Notes: a model not told the origin generated them from the sequence alone. Shown: positions 11,801 through 24,864, counted from the stretch's first letter. The stretch is DNA of 64,000 nucleotides from Cristatella mucedo (GCA_009760855.2 WPIO01000019.1:5371501-5435500); one strand, 5' to 3'. Translations and numbers: made by a program.

Positions 11801-14800
11801 CCCATGCTTAATAGGGTGTTCATTATCATCTTGATTATATTAGCCCTGATAGGTGTCCAGTGTACCTGAACTACAATGCCATGTGACTTTGTAGACTGAT
11901 TTCTCGATAGTGCAGTGAAAACGCCCGGCGATGCAAGTTAATAAAGGAATAGGTCTGGGATAGGTTCAGCGCCTGCGAAATTGAGTCGAAACATGCTTAC
12001 GGATGTCGTCATAATGTATCATGACTGAGAGTGAGTGAATCCGAGGACTGAGTTGCTCCAAAGGGTGCAGCATTGTCCATACGTTGACAATTCGATAATG
12101 TTTCCTTTACAACATATGTAAAATGCCTATAAAGAGATTTAGTTCTCTGAGGGTCCTACACAGATGTATTATTCAAAGACTTCCTTCGAGAGGACCCTAA
12201 ACAGATTTATAAGACAGTAAATCGTTTACTGACCAATGCTATGAGGTCCGACTCCCCAGATATTAAGGGCTCTGCCTAAAAGTGTTTAGCCTTCTTTACT
12301 GAAAAAATTTTGCACATTCGTGCTTCCATTAAGCCCCCTCCGACTAAAGCAATCGTGGTTCCACAACCTGTGACCTTCCTTAAAAGGTTCTCCGAGGTTT
12401 CTGCATGCGATGTGGCTACCTTAATAAGGTCTAGCAAAAAGAGCTCGTCTCCTGAAGACCCTATACCTTCATCTCTGTGATCTTCATTAGCAGACCACCT
12501 TAGCCCTGCCATAACCAAGATTTTTAATGCTTCTCTGGGAAAAGGGGTCGTCCCCAAGTCCTTCAAATCGGCAATCGTTCGACCCATACTTAAAAAGCCT
12601 GGATTGGATACAGAGGTCCTTGCAAACTATCGCCCAGTTTCCCTTCTTTCTTTCTTGTCAAAGATTCTTGAAAAAATTGTTGCTAAGCAGCTGGTTGAAC
12701 ATATTGAAAAGAATGAAATGTCAGAAACATTTCAATCAGGGTTCAAGAGGCAGCACTCCACTGAAACTGCTCTCCTCCGTGTTAACAATAGCATTCTACG
12801 TGGCAACGACGACGGGAATGTCACTGCCCTAGCTCTGCTAGATCTGTCTGCTGCTTTCGACACCATTGATCACGATGTTCTGCTTGAACGATTGAGAACA
12901 ATGATCGGTCTGGCAGACGAAGCACTGGCGTGGTTTAAATCGTACTTGCCTGATCGTGTTCAATCCGTGTCGTGTGGGGATCAGGTCTCACACACGAGAA
13001 GGGTCACCTGTGGAGCCCCTCAGGGGTCTGTACTCGGTCCCTTGCTGTTCTCCATTTATACACAACCTTTGAGAAAAGTGATTAAGGCCCATGGAATAGG
13101 ATATCACTTTTATGCTGACGATATTCAGCTGTATTTGCCATTCAAACCGTCGGAATCTGCTGCGGCAACTGAGAAACTGAATGCTTGCCTTGCCGGTATT
13201 CGATCCTGGATGTCGGAAAACTTCCTGAAATTAAATGATGATAAAACCGAACTGCTGCTCATAGGACACCCTAAGCGTGTGGCTGAATTAAAAGGCTTTG
13301 CTCATCTAATAGGTGATGCTGTTGTGCGACCATCACCACGTGCTCGAAATTTAGGTGTCGTTTTCGACAGCTGCCTCAATTTTAAAAGCTTCATTCGAAG
13401 ACTGCTTCTACAGTTAGCCATCACGTCCGATCCCTATCCAAGATCAGGTGCCATCTCCCACAGTTGCTTGTAAAAAATTTAACTAGCTCCTTAGTTCTGT
13501 CTCGGCTTGATTATTGTAATTTCCTTTCGGCTGGGCTACCAAAGAAAGCTATTAGGCCACTGCAGCTGACTATGAATATGGCTGCAAGGCTAGTCTTCAA
13601 GTCCCAGAGGTTTGAGCACGTGTCTCCTTTGCTAAAAGAGCTAGGATGGATGCCGGTTGAGCAACGGATACAGAGCAAAGTTCTTACACTGACCCACAAG
13701 GCCCGCCACGGCTTGGCTCCTTCGTACCTAGCTGAACTGCTGCATCAGTTTCAGCCTGTTCGCACAGGTCCTGTGTGGACAATAAATTAGCTGTTCCATT
13801 CCTTCGCTTAAAGACCGTTGGTGACAGAAGCTTTAGCTCTGCAGGTCCTAGACTGTGGAACTCGCTTCCACAATTCTTATGCAACGATAACTACTCTCCT
13901 ACTGCCGACTGTGGCTCATCCTTTTCAGCGGTCCTGAGTTGCTACTTCCATGCTACTCACTGCCTCTACTGCTCTCCTGACTCTGCTATGCTTCCCACTT
14001 TCTCTTTGTTGCATGAGACGAAGTCTGTTGGCTACCGAATTCGTTCCGAAAGCCGCTTAGGCTGTGAGTGCGCTATGCAAATCTCTCCTGTGTAACACCC
14101 ACATGGTCTTTATGACTTTGTGGAGTTGCAGATGGAGATACATTACATTACATTATTATTATGCTCTGATGGCGTGGTCTCGCCCTCTCCTGACAAGTTA
14201 AGGTACCTTGGATGGACTGGTGCACATATTAGTTTTGTTCCACGAATCTTTCCTGTTTCTGTGACAAGGTCTGCTGTTTGCTGTCAAAGTATTCTTTCAG
14301 TGATGCTTACTCGTTGATCGTTCAGGGGAACGTTCATTGAATTTCGCAACGGCCTTATCAATGTATGTCCGGTTGGACGAAGTTGTTCTCAGAGTGAACG
14401 AGAAGAGTTTGCAGCTTATGACGAGGTAAATAGATAAATCTTATATGTACTGCCGAACTTTTGTAAGCCTTCCAACTGGGCGAATGGTCCAGTCCGGCTT
14501 GAAAATTTTTTTTTAGGTCCATAAAGTTCGTGAACAATTTGTTGCTGATCTTCGTGAGAAGTTTCCAGATATAGGGCTTGTCTACAGCATAGGTAAAGTC
14601 TTGTTCGACCTTTTTTAATGGGTTTGGTGGCTTATAGCATCAGAATAAGTGTGCTATTAAATAGTAAACAAATCTATCGGCGAGAAGTCCCTCCACTGCG
14701 ACATTGCTTGGGATCAAGTATTTTGCCTTTCTGGATGCTTTTAATTATGATTGAACTTAAAAACCTGACACGAGAGTTGGCGTATAATGATCACGAGGAC

Positions 14801-15192
14801 TGCTTATCAATTTGCAGGTGGGCAAATAAGTTTTGATGTCTTTCCCGAAGGCTGGGACAAGCGTTTTTGTCTGAACCACTTAGAAAAAGAAAATTTTAAG
14901 ACTATTCACTTCTTCGGGGACAAGACAGCTAAGGTAGTGTGTTCTAGTCTCAGGCAATAGTAGTATCAATCGTTATAGCCGCGTGAAATTGTAAGGCTGA
15001 AGCATCTAGTGTTGAAATATTCCGATCGCTTGCTTTTGTTTAGTAGGGTCAGACGATACAGTTATACTACTGTTTTTGTTGTAGGGTGGCAATGATCACG
15101 AAATCTATAACGACCCAAGGGTTATTGGGCATACCGTCAAGAACCCAGATGATACAAGAAAGCAACTTGAAGCCCTATTGTTTCATAACTAA
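8075..15192 (+). CDS. PMM2: Phosphomannomutase (PMM2-like), seven exons, complete
   Basis: Converts mannose-6-phosphate to mannose-1-phosphate in the cytosol, the step that feeds GDP-mannose and dolichol-mannose synthesis for N-glycosylation. Exons: 8075-8143, 9080-9268, 9803-9894, 14326-14425, 14517-14592, 14818-14933, 15085-15192 (750 nt, 249 aa; human PMM2 has 246). All introns are GT-AG and every phase joins. The HAD nucleophile motif FDVDGT gives Asp13 and Asp15; VVGGSD lies at residues 44-49, FRNG at 123-126, GRSCS at 134-138, [10 protein letters not shown] at 181-190, FFGDKT at 207-212 and GGNDHEI at 215-221. Arg142 corresponds to human PMM2 Arg141. The ATG has a good context (G at -3, G at +4). 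The lack of a C-terminal extension favours PMM2 over PMM1. No key residue is missing, so the gene looks functional despite LINEs in intron 3. Confidence 0.96.
8851..8898 (+). repeat. (AT)n-(GT)n microsatellite, PMM2 intron 1
   Basis: About 18 AT units are followed by a short GT run. It lies inside intron 1 (8144-9079). Confidence 0.95.
9376..9703 (+). repeat. TG-rich minisatellite, PMM2 intron 2
   Basis: About 330 bases of GTGTGTG runs regularly interrupted by CC (GTGTGTGTGCCTGTGTG). A longer unit containing GCGCGTGCATGCCTG occurs twice (about 9404 and 9553). All frames through it are open only because of the composition. Confidence 0.95.
9895..12059. other. Left part of PMM2 intron 3
   Basis: No exon is needed here, because exons 3 and 4 join in phase and match the family without a gap. 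I recognise no element apart from the palindrome at 11211-11236. Confidence 0.5.
11211..11236. repeat. 26-bp perfect palindrome
   Basis: TGTGTATGTGTGC and its exact reverse complement meet with no spacer. The sequence alternates purine and pyrimidine throughout. Confidence 0.9.
12060..12175 (+). mobile_element. LINE-A-type 3' tail fragment in PMM2 intron 3
   Basis: Only the tail is left: tgcctataaagagatttagt is followed by CTCTGAGGG and a final TATTATT. It matches the LINE-A ends at 7130-7170 and 16575-16640. LINE-C copy 1 begins directly after it. Confidence 0.6.
12176..14160 (+). mobile_element. LINE-C copy 1: CR1/L2-like retrotransposon fragment in PMM2 intron 3
   Basis: The linker before the reverse transcriptase is readable from 12176 with a stop. 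A long frame (12604-13473) then carries [29 protein letters not shown] and YADDIQLY (YADD at 13111-13122). Frameshifts near 13400 and 13767 divide the rest ([26 protein letters not shown]). The 3' end reads gtggagttgcagatggagat and finishes in ACATT units. The sequence is clearly a different family from LINE-A: its tail is unrelated and it has DDIQ in place of DDTQ. The endonuclease is missing, so it is 5' truncated. It lies in the same orientation as PMM2. Confidence 0.9.
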
Positions 15193-15705
15193 GCAGAGGT
15201 CTTTACTTACTTTTTCATTGCTAGAAAATGAAGACACGTGACAGCAGAAATGGGTCACTGAAAGTGATCTGTAGAAGCAAAATAATCTAATCGAGTGAAA
15301 TTCAGTTACAATGGAGAGAGTAAGCCAAGGCTTGCACTGGCATTTTCATTCCTGTTACCTTGCTGAAGCTCCCGTGCGTTTTTGTGCTTGCATTAATTTC
15401 ACTTCTTCCCTTCGTTTGCACTGACTAATTTGATTTCCAAAAAGTTGTCTTGGGTCTCAATCTCGTGACACACGTGGAATTATTTGAGTTGTATACAGGC
15501 TTTGCTCCCCAGATCTCGACCTTTATTGGCCAGGCTGTGATATTGCCTACCTGTTTGCTTGCTCCGAGCAACTGCTGTTTTCAGCTCTGAAGCAAGGTGT
15601 TACACTGGCAGCACTTGTTCTCTGATGAAATTCAGCAATGCCTTCTTTTACACTTGAGCTTACTTTGTGATAATGTTTAGAGCACACGTAGTCTTTTTTA
15701 TTTCC

Positions 15706-15761
15706 AATAAATGAGAGCCCGAGTTTGCTATTTCCTATTGCAAGTGAAAGTGGTCAATAAA
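15706..15761 (+). promoter_or_regulatory. Poly(A) signals of PMM2
   Basis: Canonical AATAAA hexamers at 15706-15711 and 15756-15761, about 515-565 bases after the stop codon, imply a 3' UTR of roughly half a kilobase. The region 15193-15705 shows no other feature. Confidence 0.55.
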
Positions 15762-15924
15762 GCTGCGCACATTCAAGATGTCAATCAAGTGTCTGTACCT
15801 CTTAAGTCGAGCATTGTAGCGTCGCCATGCAGCAAAGGCACGTGATCCTCTCCCAGCGACATCAGGTGGGGATGATAGTGACGCATGCCTGAAGTGCGAG
15901 GCCTCGAGAGCATGACTGAATATC

Positions 15925-16643
15925 TCCTGTTGCATCAGGACGAAATCTAGGTTTCCTGTTCCAAAGTGACCTTTCACTAGACGACCACGTCAGCAGTCAA
16001 GTCTGCCAACTTTCAGCAAAATAACGTTGCTAAAATACGGGCTTGCTTAGACAGGGATGCTACATACATATGGTCCATGCATTTGTGACATCTCTTTTCG
16101 ACTTCTGTAACAGAGCGCTTTCTGGTTTACGGGCCTGTGCAATCATGCATCGATTTCAAGCTTCGGTCACTCACTTTTATGTGCCTTCATTCTCTGGCTC
16201 CAGCCTACCTATAAGAACTACTCCCCCACCAGGCAAGGCATCGTACCACCTTCTTTCCTGAATCAAATCGTTTAGCTATACCTCGTATGAACCAAGGATC
16301 CTTTAGTTCGTATGCTCCCAAAGCCTGGAACTCACTCCCGACTGACGTCACGACATCCCCTGACGACATTTATAAAGGAAGCTAAAAACGCACCTGCTTA
16401 TCACAGCATTTAGTGAGTCCTTGCGATTCATCCTGTGTGTGCTTACGTGTGTTGACCATGCTGCAGTTAATCATATTTGCATGCTAAACCTGCGCATGTC
16501 ACCTCTAACCATGTTATGCTTGTTGACATTGTGCATGCTACCACTAAGCATTTGATCATGCTTCTTTTACAGCATATGTAAAGTGCTTAGATAGAGATTT
16601 AAGTTCTCTGAGGGCGGTATAGAAATGTGTCATTATTATTCTC
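15925..16643 (+). mobile_element. LINE-A copy 3, decayed
   Basis: Nucleotide similarity to LINE-A starts at about 15925 (gttgcatcaggacgaaatct) and continues through the C-terminal segment (CATTTGTGACATCTC, AGCCTGGAACTC) to a tail ending TCATTATTATT. No frame stays open, and a piece of the C-terminal part is missing. Confidence 0.8.
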
Positions 16644-16663
16644 TGCGAAGGAAGTAGTGATGT

Positions 16664-16978
16664 ATCTCTGCAGGTCGTAGACTGTGGAACTCGCTTCCAC
16701 AATTCTTACGAAACGACAACTACTCTCCTACTGCCGACTATGGCTCATCCTTTTCAGCGGTCCTGAGCTGCTACTTCCATGCTACTCACCACCTCAACTG
16801 CTCTCCCGACTCTGCTATGCTTCCCACTTTCTCTTTGTTGCATGAGACGAAGTGTGTTGGCTACCGAATGTGTACCGAAAGCCTCTTAGGCTGTGAGTGC
16901 GCTATACAAAACTCCTCTGTAACACCCACATAGTCTTTATGACTTTGTGGAGTTACAGACGGAGATACGTTACATGAC
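16664..16978 (+). mobile_element. LINE-C copy 2, 3' end only
   Basis: Starts at the ctgcaggtcgtagactgtgg segment and matches LINE-C copy 1 from 13839 to its end, including the AACACCCACATAGTC stretch. It lies 20 bases behind LINE-A copy 3. Confidence 0.85.
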
Positions 16979-17896
16979 ACATCGGCTTTCAATTAACTAC
17001 ATCCGGGTTCAGTCCCGAAGCTGAACGAATCGGACGTAAAGTGCACTTAACGATTTGCACTTCGTGCGACAAAATTGGGTGATGTGCATAGGAATTATAA
17101 TTAACTGAGTCCACGAAGAGCCATGCACAAATACACACTGTTTGACCAAGTTTTGCCGCATGCCCTGGTCAGGAATCCAGTTAGCCAAGATTTCTGGCAA
17201 ATTACATGGATGTATGTCGAGCAGTAAAGTAAGCAGAATCGGGAGTCATAGCTGCACTACGACTGAGACATGCACGAGTTGCAGAAAATGTAATAGCCAC
17301 TCACGGCACCAAATGCAATTTTCAATTTAATTTATATATCAGATAGTAAGAGGCTGGTTCATCAGCATCATTCATTTATCAGAAAAGCATTAGCTCCTAT
17401 CAACCTGCTCGCAGTGGGAAAAAAGAACTGCCTGCTGTAGCATTCACGGAACGTCGCACAGTTGTGATGCCGATAATGATGCAATGAATCCATCCTATTA
17501 GTGCGCATTGTAATAGGCAAGCAATGGTGCTGGTGGCGTTGTGCAGTACCGTGACCACGAAGCAGATCTGCCAGATCATACACGTCCGATAAACGTCTGA
17601 TGATACGATCAGCATGGTTGATGTTTATGTGAGTTCCTAGTATAACCAAGGATCACAGTGCACAATGGCAGCAACTGCTCGAGATTTGTTCACTATTTTG
17701 CCCACTTGCACGAGTGCCAGTACGACACTCCAATGCTACGCGGTAGTAATCACTGCTCTTTTCAGCATCAAGAACGGTATCGCAGATCACTCTAGTGAGG
17801 CACTGAGGAACGATGCTCAAAAACCTAGTCGATTCTTTTAATGAATAACCTTAGCAACTTTGCAGACTTGACAACCAGGCTGTCAGTTCTTGACTA

Positions 17897-18030
17897 GAAG
17901 TCTTTGGCTGCCGAATGGGTCCAGAAAGCCGCTTGGGCTTAAAGTGTGCTACAGAAAACTGTCCGTCTTTGTGGCTTACAACTGTTCTTGGTCGTTGTGG
18001 AGTTACAGACAGATATTATCAGTAATAAAA
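17897..18030 (+). mobile_element. LINE-C copy 3, terminal fragment
   Basis: Matches only the last part of LINE-C (ttggctgccgaatgggtcca through gtggagttacagacagatat), ending near 18030. Confidence 0.65.
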
Positions 18031-21000
18031 TCACCTGGTGAGTATGAAGCTGGAGGCATCAGCCATCTAAAGTGACTCTTGAGCAACTATTTTACTAGCT
18101 AGCTTTTCCCATTAGTAATTGTGAACGGCCACAATGTAGTATTGCTTACAGTGCCCGCGAGGTGAGACCGTGACCGAAAGATCGGCCTCACTCTTCAGTC
18201 CCATGGATTCTCCAATCTAAAACCAGGAAAATTGGCCTATCCCACATTCTTTGGCTCAGGACCCCAACACTGAGTCTTGAAAGTAAAGACGGTGCAATAA
18301 GATTCTTTGCCGCTGAAACACTGGCAAGCTAGCCTCCAGGAATTCCTTTAGAAAGTGGATTATCCTAAAAATCAGACAAAATATCGCCATCATGGGCAGC
18401 ATTTACTTGCTTTGAGTTGACTACAGCCAGTATTGAAGCCTGTCATACTATTAGCAATTCCACAAGTACATATCTGTACCCATTTTTGCCAGCATGGTCA
18501 CTTATCTAAGATCTTAATTGTCCAATAGAAACGGTATACAGGTTGAAGCCGATCTCAATAAGCTAGCAATCAGAAACTGCCCTACTATCACAACATCGAC
18601 AACCTCCACTTAGGCTGCAGTGCCAGCGGTCGTAGCACACGAACTCCACAGATGCCGTACTTTATTATGAGCAAGATGCAAAATGTACATTACAATTTCC
18701 TATTGATGCCTCACATACAGGCAATCATACCTGCAATTATAAGATACTAAGCACCAGGCGAAAACCTAAGAGCTTGCGAAGGCAGCCCATACCTTGCTCG
18801 AAGGGATAAGCAAAAGCGAGGCCCTGGGACGCTGTCACCAGCACTTGCTGCCCACGACGCTGTCACCAGCATCAGATGGACGAACGAATCACACAAATGA
18901 TGTCAGGCTAGGCAAAGCAAGAACGTGCTACAGTAGCTAGACCATAAATCTTTACAAGTTGTCTGCTGGGCCAGGTATCCGAGCTGCCAACGATTATTTG
19001 GGGCTGCCAACAGGAGTCGTCACTGGCGACTCCCATGTTTCATGAACTTGGCCCTCGGCAAGGTGCGTGAGACGTACGTGCACTGCTTGGAACTTCTCCA
19101 TTTTCGGGGGAACGCGGCATAGTTGGTACGTTACTTCGTCACCAGGTTTTGGTACATAGTCTCCTTCAATACTGCAAAATTAATGTGACCGTGAGGAGAG
19201 TGGTAGCAGCAAATTATACGTGGCATGACCAGCGAAAAGCAATTGCGGAAAATTGATGTTGGTATGTAAATGTGCAGTGATCTTAGAGCTGAGCATTGTA
19301 CCACAAGATAATGGGGCGACATCAAACGAGGACCGGCAAGCTGAGAGATACACACTATTTGGAGCGCACCACCAGAGTAAAATCCAATTTCAGACAACAA
19401 ATAGGGTCGAATAAAAAGAACATGACGATGGCAGATAATGTGACCAGTACAATATGTGAAAGGCTGGCTCTACTATCACACGTTGAGTGCATAGACATGT
19501 TCCAACTCAGATGTGCACAAATTACTGCGCCACTAATAGCCTGACTGACTAAAGCTTTTTTCTTGGCTTCATACTACGAGCTCTGTTCCAGAATCAAAAG
19601 CAGTGGTCAGATTACGCATCCTTGTACTTAATCAATTCCGACAAGCCAAACCATGCTTCCTTCCAGCATTTTAAATGCTCTTTGCCCCTTAAGCTATGGC
19701 TTCGACAAAGACACAATAGAACAGCTGTTAAGTCCACCTGGCTACACTACTACATACTACTACAGAAACAGTGATTTGTGTAAACAGATCATCCGTCAAC
19801 CGGATTAATGTAACGCTAAAAACTCCAAAAATTGTGAGGTTACGGAAAACGAAAGATATCATTTCGTCAGCGAAAGTAACACGACTTCAGAAAAGCATGC
19901 TCGAGCCGTACTGAATCAACCGTTTTGACTGACTGGTAATCAACGAATAAGTTAGGAAGGAGGCAGAAAACTAATTTTTTTTCAAATCTTCCCTACTTAC
20001 ATACCATACCAGACAGCTGATACTCGGTGCACGGCTTCACTACCTAAAAGAGCTCCAGTGTGGTCACGCGCACATACTGGGCAATTCTACTGCCAGGCTA
20101 GAAAATGCACAGCGCTCATGTTCATCCGGACAGCCTATAGTCGTCGTCCATGAAAAAAAGTCATCACCGTTGTTATGACTGTGCGAACCTCACTAGCTCG
20201 GGTAGCAGTACAATGCGTGCAGCATGCTAAGACCTGCAGCTCGCAATAAGCCAACGATACCGAAACGAAACGCTCGACATTTCCCTTCCACCATGCAGCG
20301 CTAGAAACAACACCGTAGTAGAAAAAGCCCAACGGCAGCCTGTATGCAAATTACGGCTGATACGACAGGCGACTTCCAGCACACACTCGCTAACAGGTCT
20401 ACGGCAGCTCACTCACATCGCTACTAATTACTTACCGACCGTTTCTCCAACAGCCAGACAGAGCGACTGTGATCAGGCCTTATTTAGTAGCCAGGTCATA
20501 AGGGCTGCTCATCAGCCTGGGCTTACCACGACGATGTCGGCTCTAATTCAGCAGGCCAAGGTCATTGTTCGTAACCGAGGTTTACTTGTCAAGCTCATCG
20601 CTTGCAACTGGGGGGGGGGGGTGTGTTACACTGTGCACGGCTACGACAGGCAGCATCACACCGACCGACGGCATACAGCAACTGCGCTCTTACTCCGATA
20701 TGTGAAGGAATATCGCATCGCCGCCCCGATCGGGAGTAATAAAACCGTGACCCTTTTGCCGGCAGAACTCTTTAATGACGCCACTGAGTGCCGGCCCACG
20801 TTTCGCATCTTCGGATCTAAAACACGAGTAGCCCGACTCTCGAAAGGCCGCACGATGCTGCTCAAGCAGGTCGAAATCGTCCCAAAACTGTCCTAATCAA
20901 AACTTGAAAAACAAACGTGCCGCCTGCTCTGCATGATATCGCTCAGTGCATCGCCCACCCGTTCAGCTTGCAGCACCAGCAGTAGCCGCAGCAGCAGTGC

Positions 21001-23490
21001 TTACACGGACTCCGTGCGATATCTCCTGTGCAGAAAAGGCGACGGCAGCTTGAAGTGCGGTCCCGGGCTGGTCGGTGGCTGCTGATCGCCGCTGCTGCTG
21101 CTCGCGTGCCGACCCGGTATGTCTCTCGCCTGCGACGACATCCCTCTCGAGCTCTCGAGTCGCACCTACAGCGAATCCAGCAGCCGAGTGCCACTGCTTC
21201 CAGACTGCGACAGCAGTAAGACTGCATCGAGGAGCGGCTCCGGCGAATGACTCTGCTGGCAACTCGCTGGCGTGAAGTAAACGAACGACTGGCCACACGC
21301 GGCCTGTTTTGCGCAAGCTTTCGAGAAACTATTCTCGTATATATCTAGTCCCGTCTAAAGTGATGCACCAAGTTAAACCCGACGGCTTTTTAATTACTAT
21401 CCAACAACTTTCTTTAATAACTATCTTATAATGATTACATCTTACAACTTTCTTTAATAACTATTTGACAACTTTGAGGACACAGCACGACGGTTTTTTA
21501 ATAACTATCCAACAGCGTCGGATAGATATATGAAGTGCGATTGTAGCCTACACAGGCTCTCTAGGTCGGCCTGCACTGCTCAGCACTGACCAGCTGAGCA
21601 GCTGCCCACTGGCTGGTCAGCGTGCTTGCCACTGGCACAGGCAGTGCCTGCTATTTCGTAATAAGCACAAGGGAAAGAGCTCGCTGGCTCAAGCGGCTGC
21701 CGGAAAAGGCAAGCTCGAGCGATCGCTCTCTGCCTAAACCCCATAAAGCTGCTATCGCCCTACAGCCCTTGAGCTATCGAGAGGACGATGACTTCACCCC
21801 CCCCCCTCCAGCACAGCACACACCACTTAAAACCGTTCTCAACAAGGCAATTCCAATGCTCTGCATCACAACACGAGTAGAGCCAGTACCAGGTAGCTGA
21901 ATAACCGTGGGTGGATACGAGCAGCACCCATGCCATAAGGCACGGCGTATGCCGCGGGTGGGCAGTCCTTGACCTTGCCAGAGGCAGCCCATCGCGGAAG
22001 GGTTTACGAGCACATCTGCTGCCGGGCATTTCTGGTGCCGAACGAAGCCTGCCAGTTGAAGTCGGTCTACGGCCGGCCAGGAGCTGTTGGCCGCTGCCTC
22101 CCCCCCCCCATTTACTGGGCCTGCTCGTCAGGAAAACTTTGATCGACATGAACCCTGCCAACGAGCAAATTCTGCCAGCTTGCTGGGCCAATGACCACTG
22201 GCAGAAAACGCTTGCCACTGGCCCATCGAATCCCGAGAGTCCTCGGCAGTCATTTGCTACCTACACGACGTGTACCAAGGCATGCGCAGCATGCTGTCTA
22301 GCTGCTATTTGCCTGATATAGCTAGAAAATACATTCCAGTCCATGACAACAGTTTAGAAGCATGAAGTGCCAGAGGCATAAACCGACTGCAACTGTCTTC
22401 TTTTAGTATTAAATAACTAAACCTAGAAGGCCAAAAGGTGTCGTTTCTGACTTGCGCTTATAAGGTCTGGGGAATACAAACTAGGCCATACAGCAAGCAG
22501 GTGACTTGGGTCATGTTGAATGGGTACAAGAAAAGACCTTAGCATAACTGTAGGTTGCATTCGGCCAATCAGTAACCTCATTTGATAGTTAGCAATATAC
22601 TTTTGCTGAAATCAGCCAGAAATACCAAGCCTGTGCTATGCATGCTCTCTATAACACAAATATGATCTAGCAGAAAACTCGGGTACTAATGTATATGAAT
22701 TACTCCATATAGCTTGCCCAGGCATCTCAAGCCGGAGTGAGCACTTCCCGTTTAGGAATGCTGAGCCCATCACCCTAAATTCCACCTTGATGGTAGTGGA
22801 AAACCATTAGATGCCTCTCATTGCTAAATGTTTACAGTGAATGCATTTGCAGCACAGCTTACAGGCATTCGATTAGAGTTCCAAGTTAACAGATCTTACT
22901 GCCAGTGCCCTAGGTCACCCCAGGACATAAACGTTTACCCATGTAAGTCACAATTTGTGGCGATGATCATCTTGGCTACATACTGGCACCACTTAAGGCG
23001 GAAGGAATTTTCCTAATCCTTTCCAGCTAGGACGTCAATCAGTTGCAAATATCGAGCCAACCGAGTCTGTCTGCTTGCTCCAGCCATGGACTGGGTACCT
23101 TCGAGGCATAGCTTGTCAGCAAAATTAAGTTCAGTGACTAATTGGCTCAGTAAATGCCTCATATTTTTTGCAACTACTAGGACCGGCATTTGCAGTTACT
23201 CAGAAGGCCCGAATGGGTTTGTTTGCCTACACATGATTCAGTAGCCATATTGAGATGGGTCCAGTGAAAAGCTCGAGGCTGCTGTGTTGAGCCATACTCA
23301 ACAATACGCATCAGAACGGCCCCAAAATTAACCCTTTTGGGTACGTTTACTTAATGATTCAAAAATACTAAAGCACTAGCAGCGTCTCCTGCTTATAGTG
23401 TGTGAGTCTGTAACCATGACTACAATCAGAACCTTTCGGCTTTACTGCGCAACAGAATGACAAATCTTGACATACCCATAGGAGCATCAA
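18031..23490. other. Intergenic, about 5.4 kb; no gene recognised
   Basis: The flanks are ordinary. A GC-rich block from about 20430 to 22300 contains open frames on both strands that I could not match to any family. Donor-like sites on the minus strand (GTAAGT at about 20437, GTAAGC at about 20530) would fit short non-coding first exons, but nothing confirms this. A run of ten G is at about 20610. Confidence 0.4.
21375..21515 (+). repeat. Short direct repeats
   Basis: ACAACTTTCTTTAATAACTA occurs twice (about 21401 and 21446). A longer segment resembling GACGGTTTTTTAATAACTATC begins and ends the stretch. It may be a degraded mobile-element end. Confidence 0.6.
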
Positions 23491-23499
23491 ATGACTCCC

Positions 23500-24000
23500 T
23501 CGGCCCTTCTATTGTCAATGATTATGACAATTTTACTTTGTGGTCTTAAAACTCTGAAACCCTGCACAGCGAGCCTGACAACTTCACTGGGATCAAAGAA
23601 AAGCTGACCGGAACAAATTCGACTACAGCTGAGACTTATAGAATGCAAGATCGTTGAAGGTAATGACTGCAGCCGGAGTGAGTTCCAGACTTTTGGTGCA
23701 CACGAGCTGAAGGCTCGATCACCCAAAAAACCCAATTTAGAGACTGCAAGATGATCAGATGCAGAAGAACGGGTGGTGCCACAGAACATTACTGGAGGAG
23801 CAAGGATGTCGAATAAGTAGGCTGGCGCAACCAAGGGACGTGACTCATAAGCAAGATTGAGAATCTTTAAATCGATTGGATGCTTGATTTGGAAGCCAGT
23901 GAAGCTCAGACAGAAGTGGAGTGTGATGTGGCTTCAGCTTCGTGGCTGATGACAGGCTTCCTCCGAAGATTCGCCTCGGTCTTGGGGGGGGGGGAGATGC
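23500..24000 (-). mobile_element. LINE relic (C-terminal segment)
   Basis: On the minus strand, pieces of the LINE C-terminal region are readable in shifted frames: TPLLSELHWLPNQ, APAYLFDIL, LGDRAFSSCAPKVWNSL. It is old and broken, and a G run at 23985-24037 interrupts its upstream side. Confidence 0.7.
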
Positions 24001-24864
24001 TTGCGCATCACGACCAAGGTCGGGGGGGGGGGGGGGTTCACGTCCTGGAGCAGGCAAATCTGTATTGCCTGTTTCGAGATAGGTGATAGGTTAGCCAGGA
24101 TTGGGCTCTACTACCACTATGTAAATAATGCAGTTGGGTTATCCGACCTTTAATTTACCTCCTACATAATAAGAACAGGTGGTTTTTGTTTCACCCGGGT
24201 CATGGATATCATGCATCGCATCGAGCCATAAGTCCAAGGCTGCCTGTACCAAATCAGCCGTTTTAAAATCTTGACAGCTGCTGAGAAACTGCCCAAGCAA
24301 CCCATAGATCAGGACTCTCTTCCCATTTAATACAATCTCTCACAAATTCAACTAATCTTGGTATACTGATGAGGGAGGAAAATACAAAGGAATACCATCC
24401 AAAAACCATGACTCAGTTAAATGCTAAAAATGGCTTCGGAAACTACCATAACAGGTTGCTTTTTCATGTCTAAGCTTGAATGGACCCCTTCCCATTAACA
24501 GTTCTTCAAGAAGTGACTTCTGCGGTTACATGAGCAAAGCACGGAGTTTGTAAAAACGCTGGCACACACCTATGTACTTCCATTACAAATACCCAACAGC
24601 TAAGGTTTTTTGTGGGTGAAGGTCTGCGTGTTTGACACTTATCACACTAAAAACGATATTGGCCCTACTGCACTTACAAGTAAATTCTCCGGAGAACTTC
24701 AAACACTTTGTTTTCAGAGCTTTTTGCAGAATTCCAGATATAAGTACATTGAATGACTTTACATGCATGTGATTATGGCACACTAAAACATCATTTGGCT
24801 ATTATAAGGCAATCAATGGATATATACAGTGCTAATAATGTAAGCATATTTACAGAACCCTACA

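Noticed and set aside
20534-20896. Open frame of 120 codons starting MSALIQQAKVIVRNRG
   Set aside because: It crosses a run of ten G, has no recognisable domain, and no splice or conservation support. Left as unassigned.
21622-22321. Two open frames in the GC-rich block
   Set aside because: Composition-driven, with no family features; overlapping frames exist on the other strand too.
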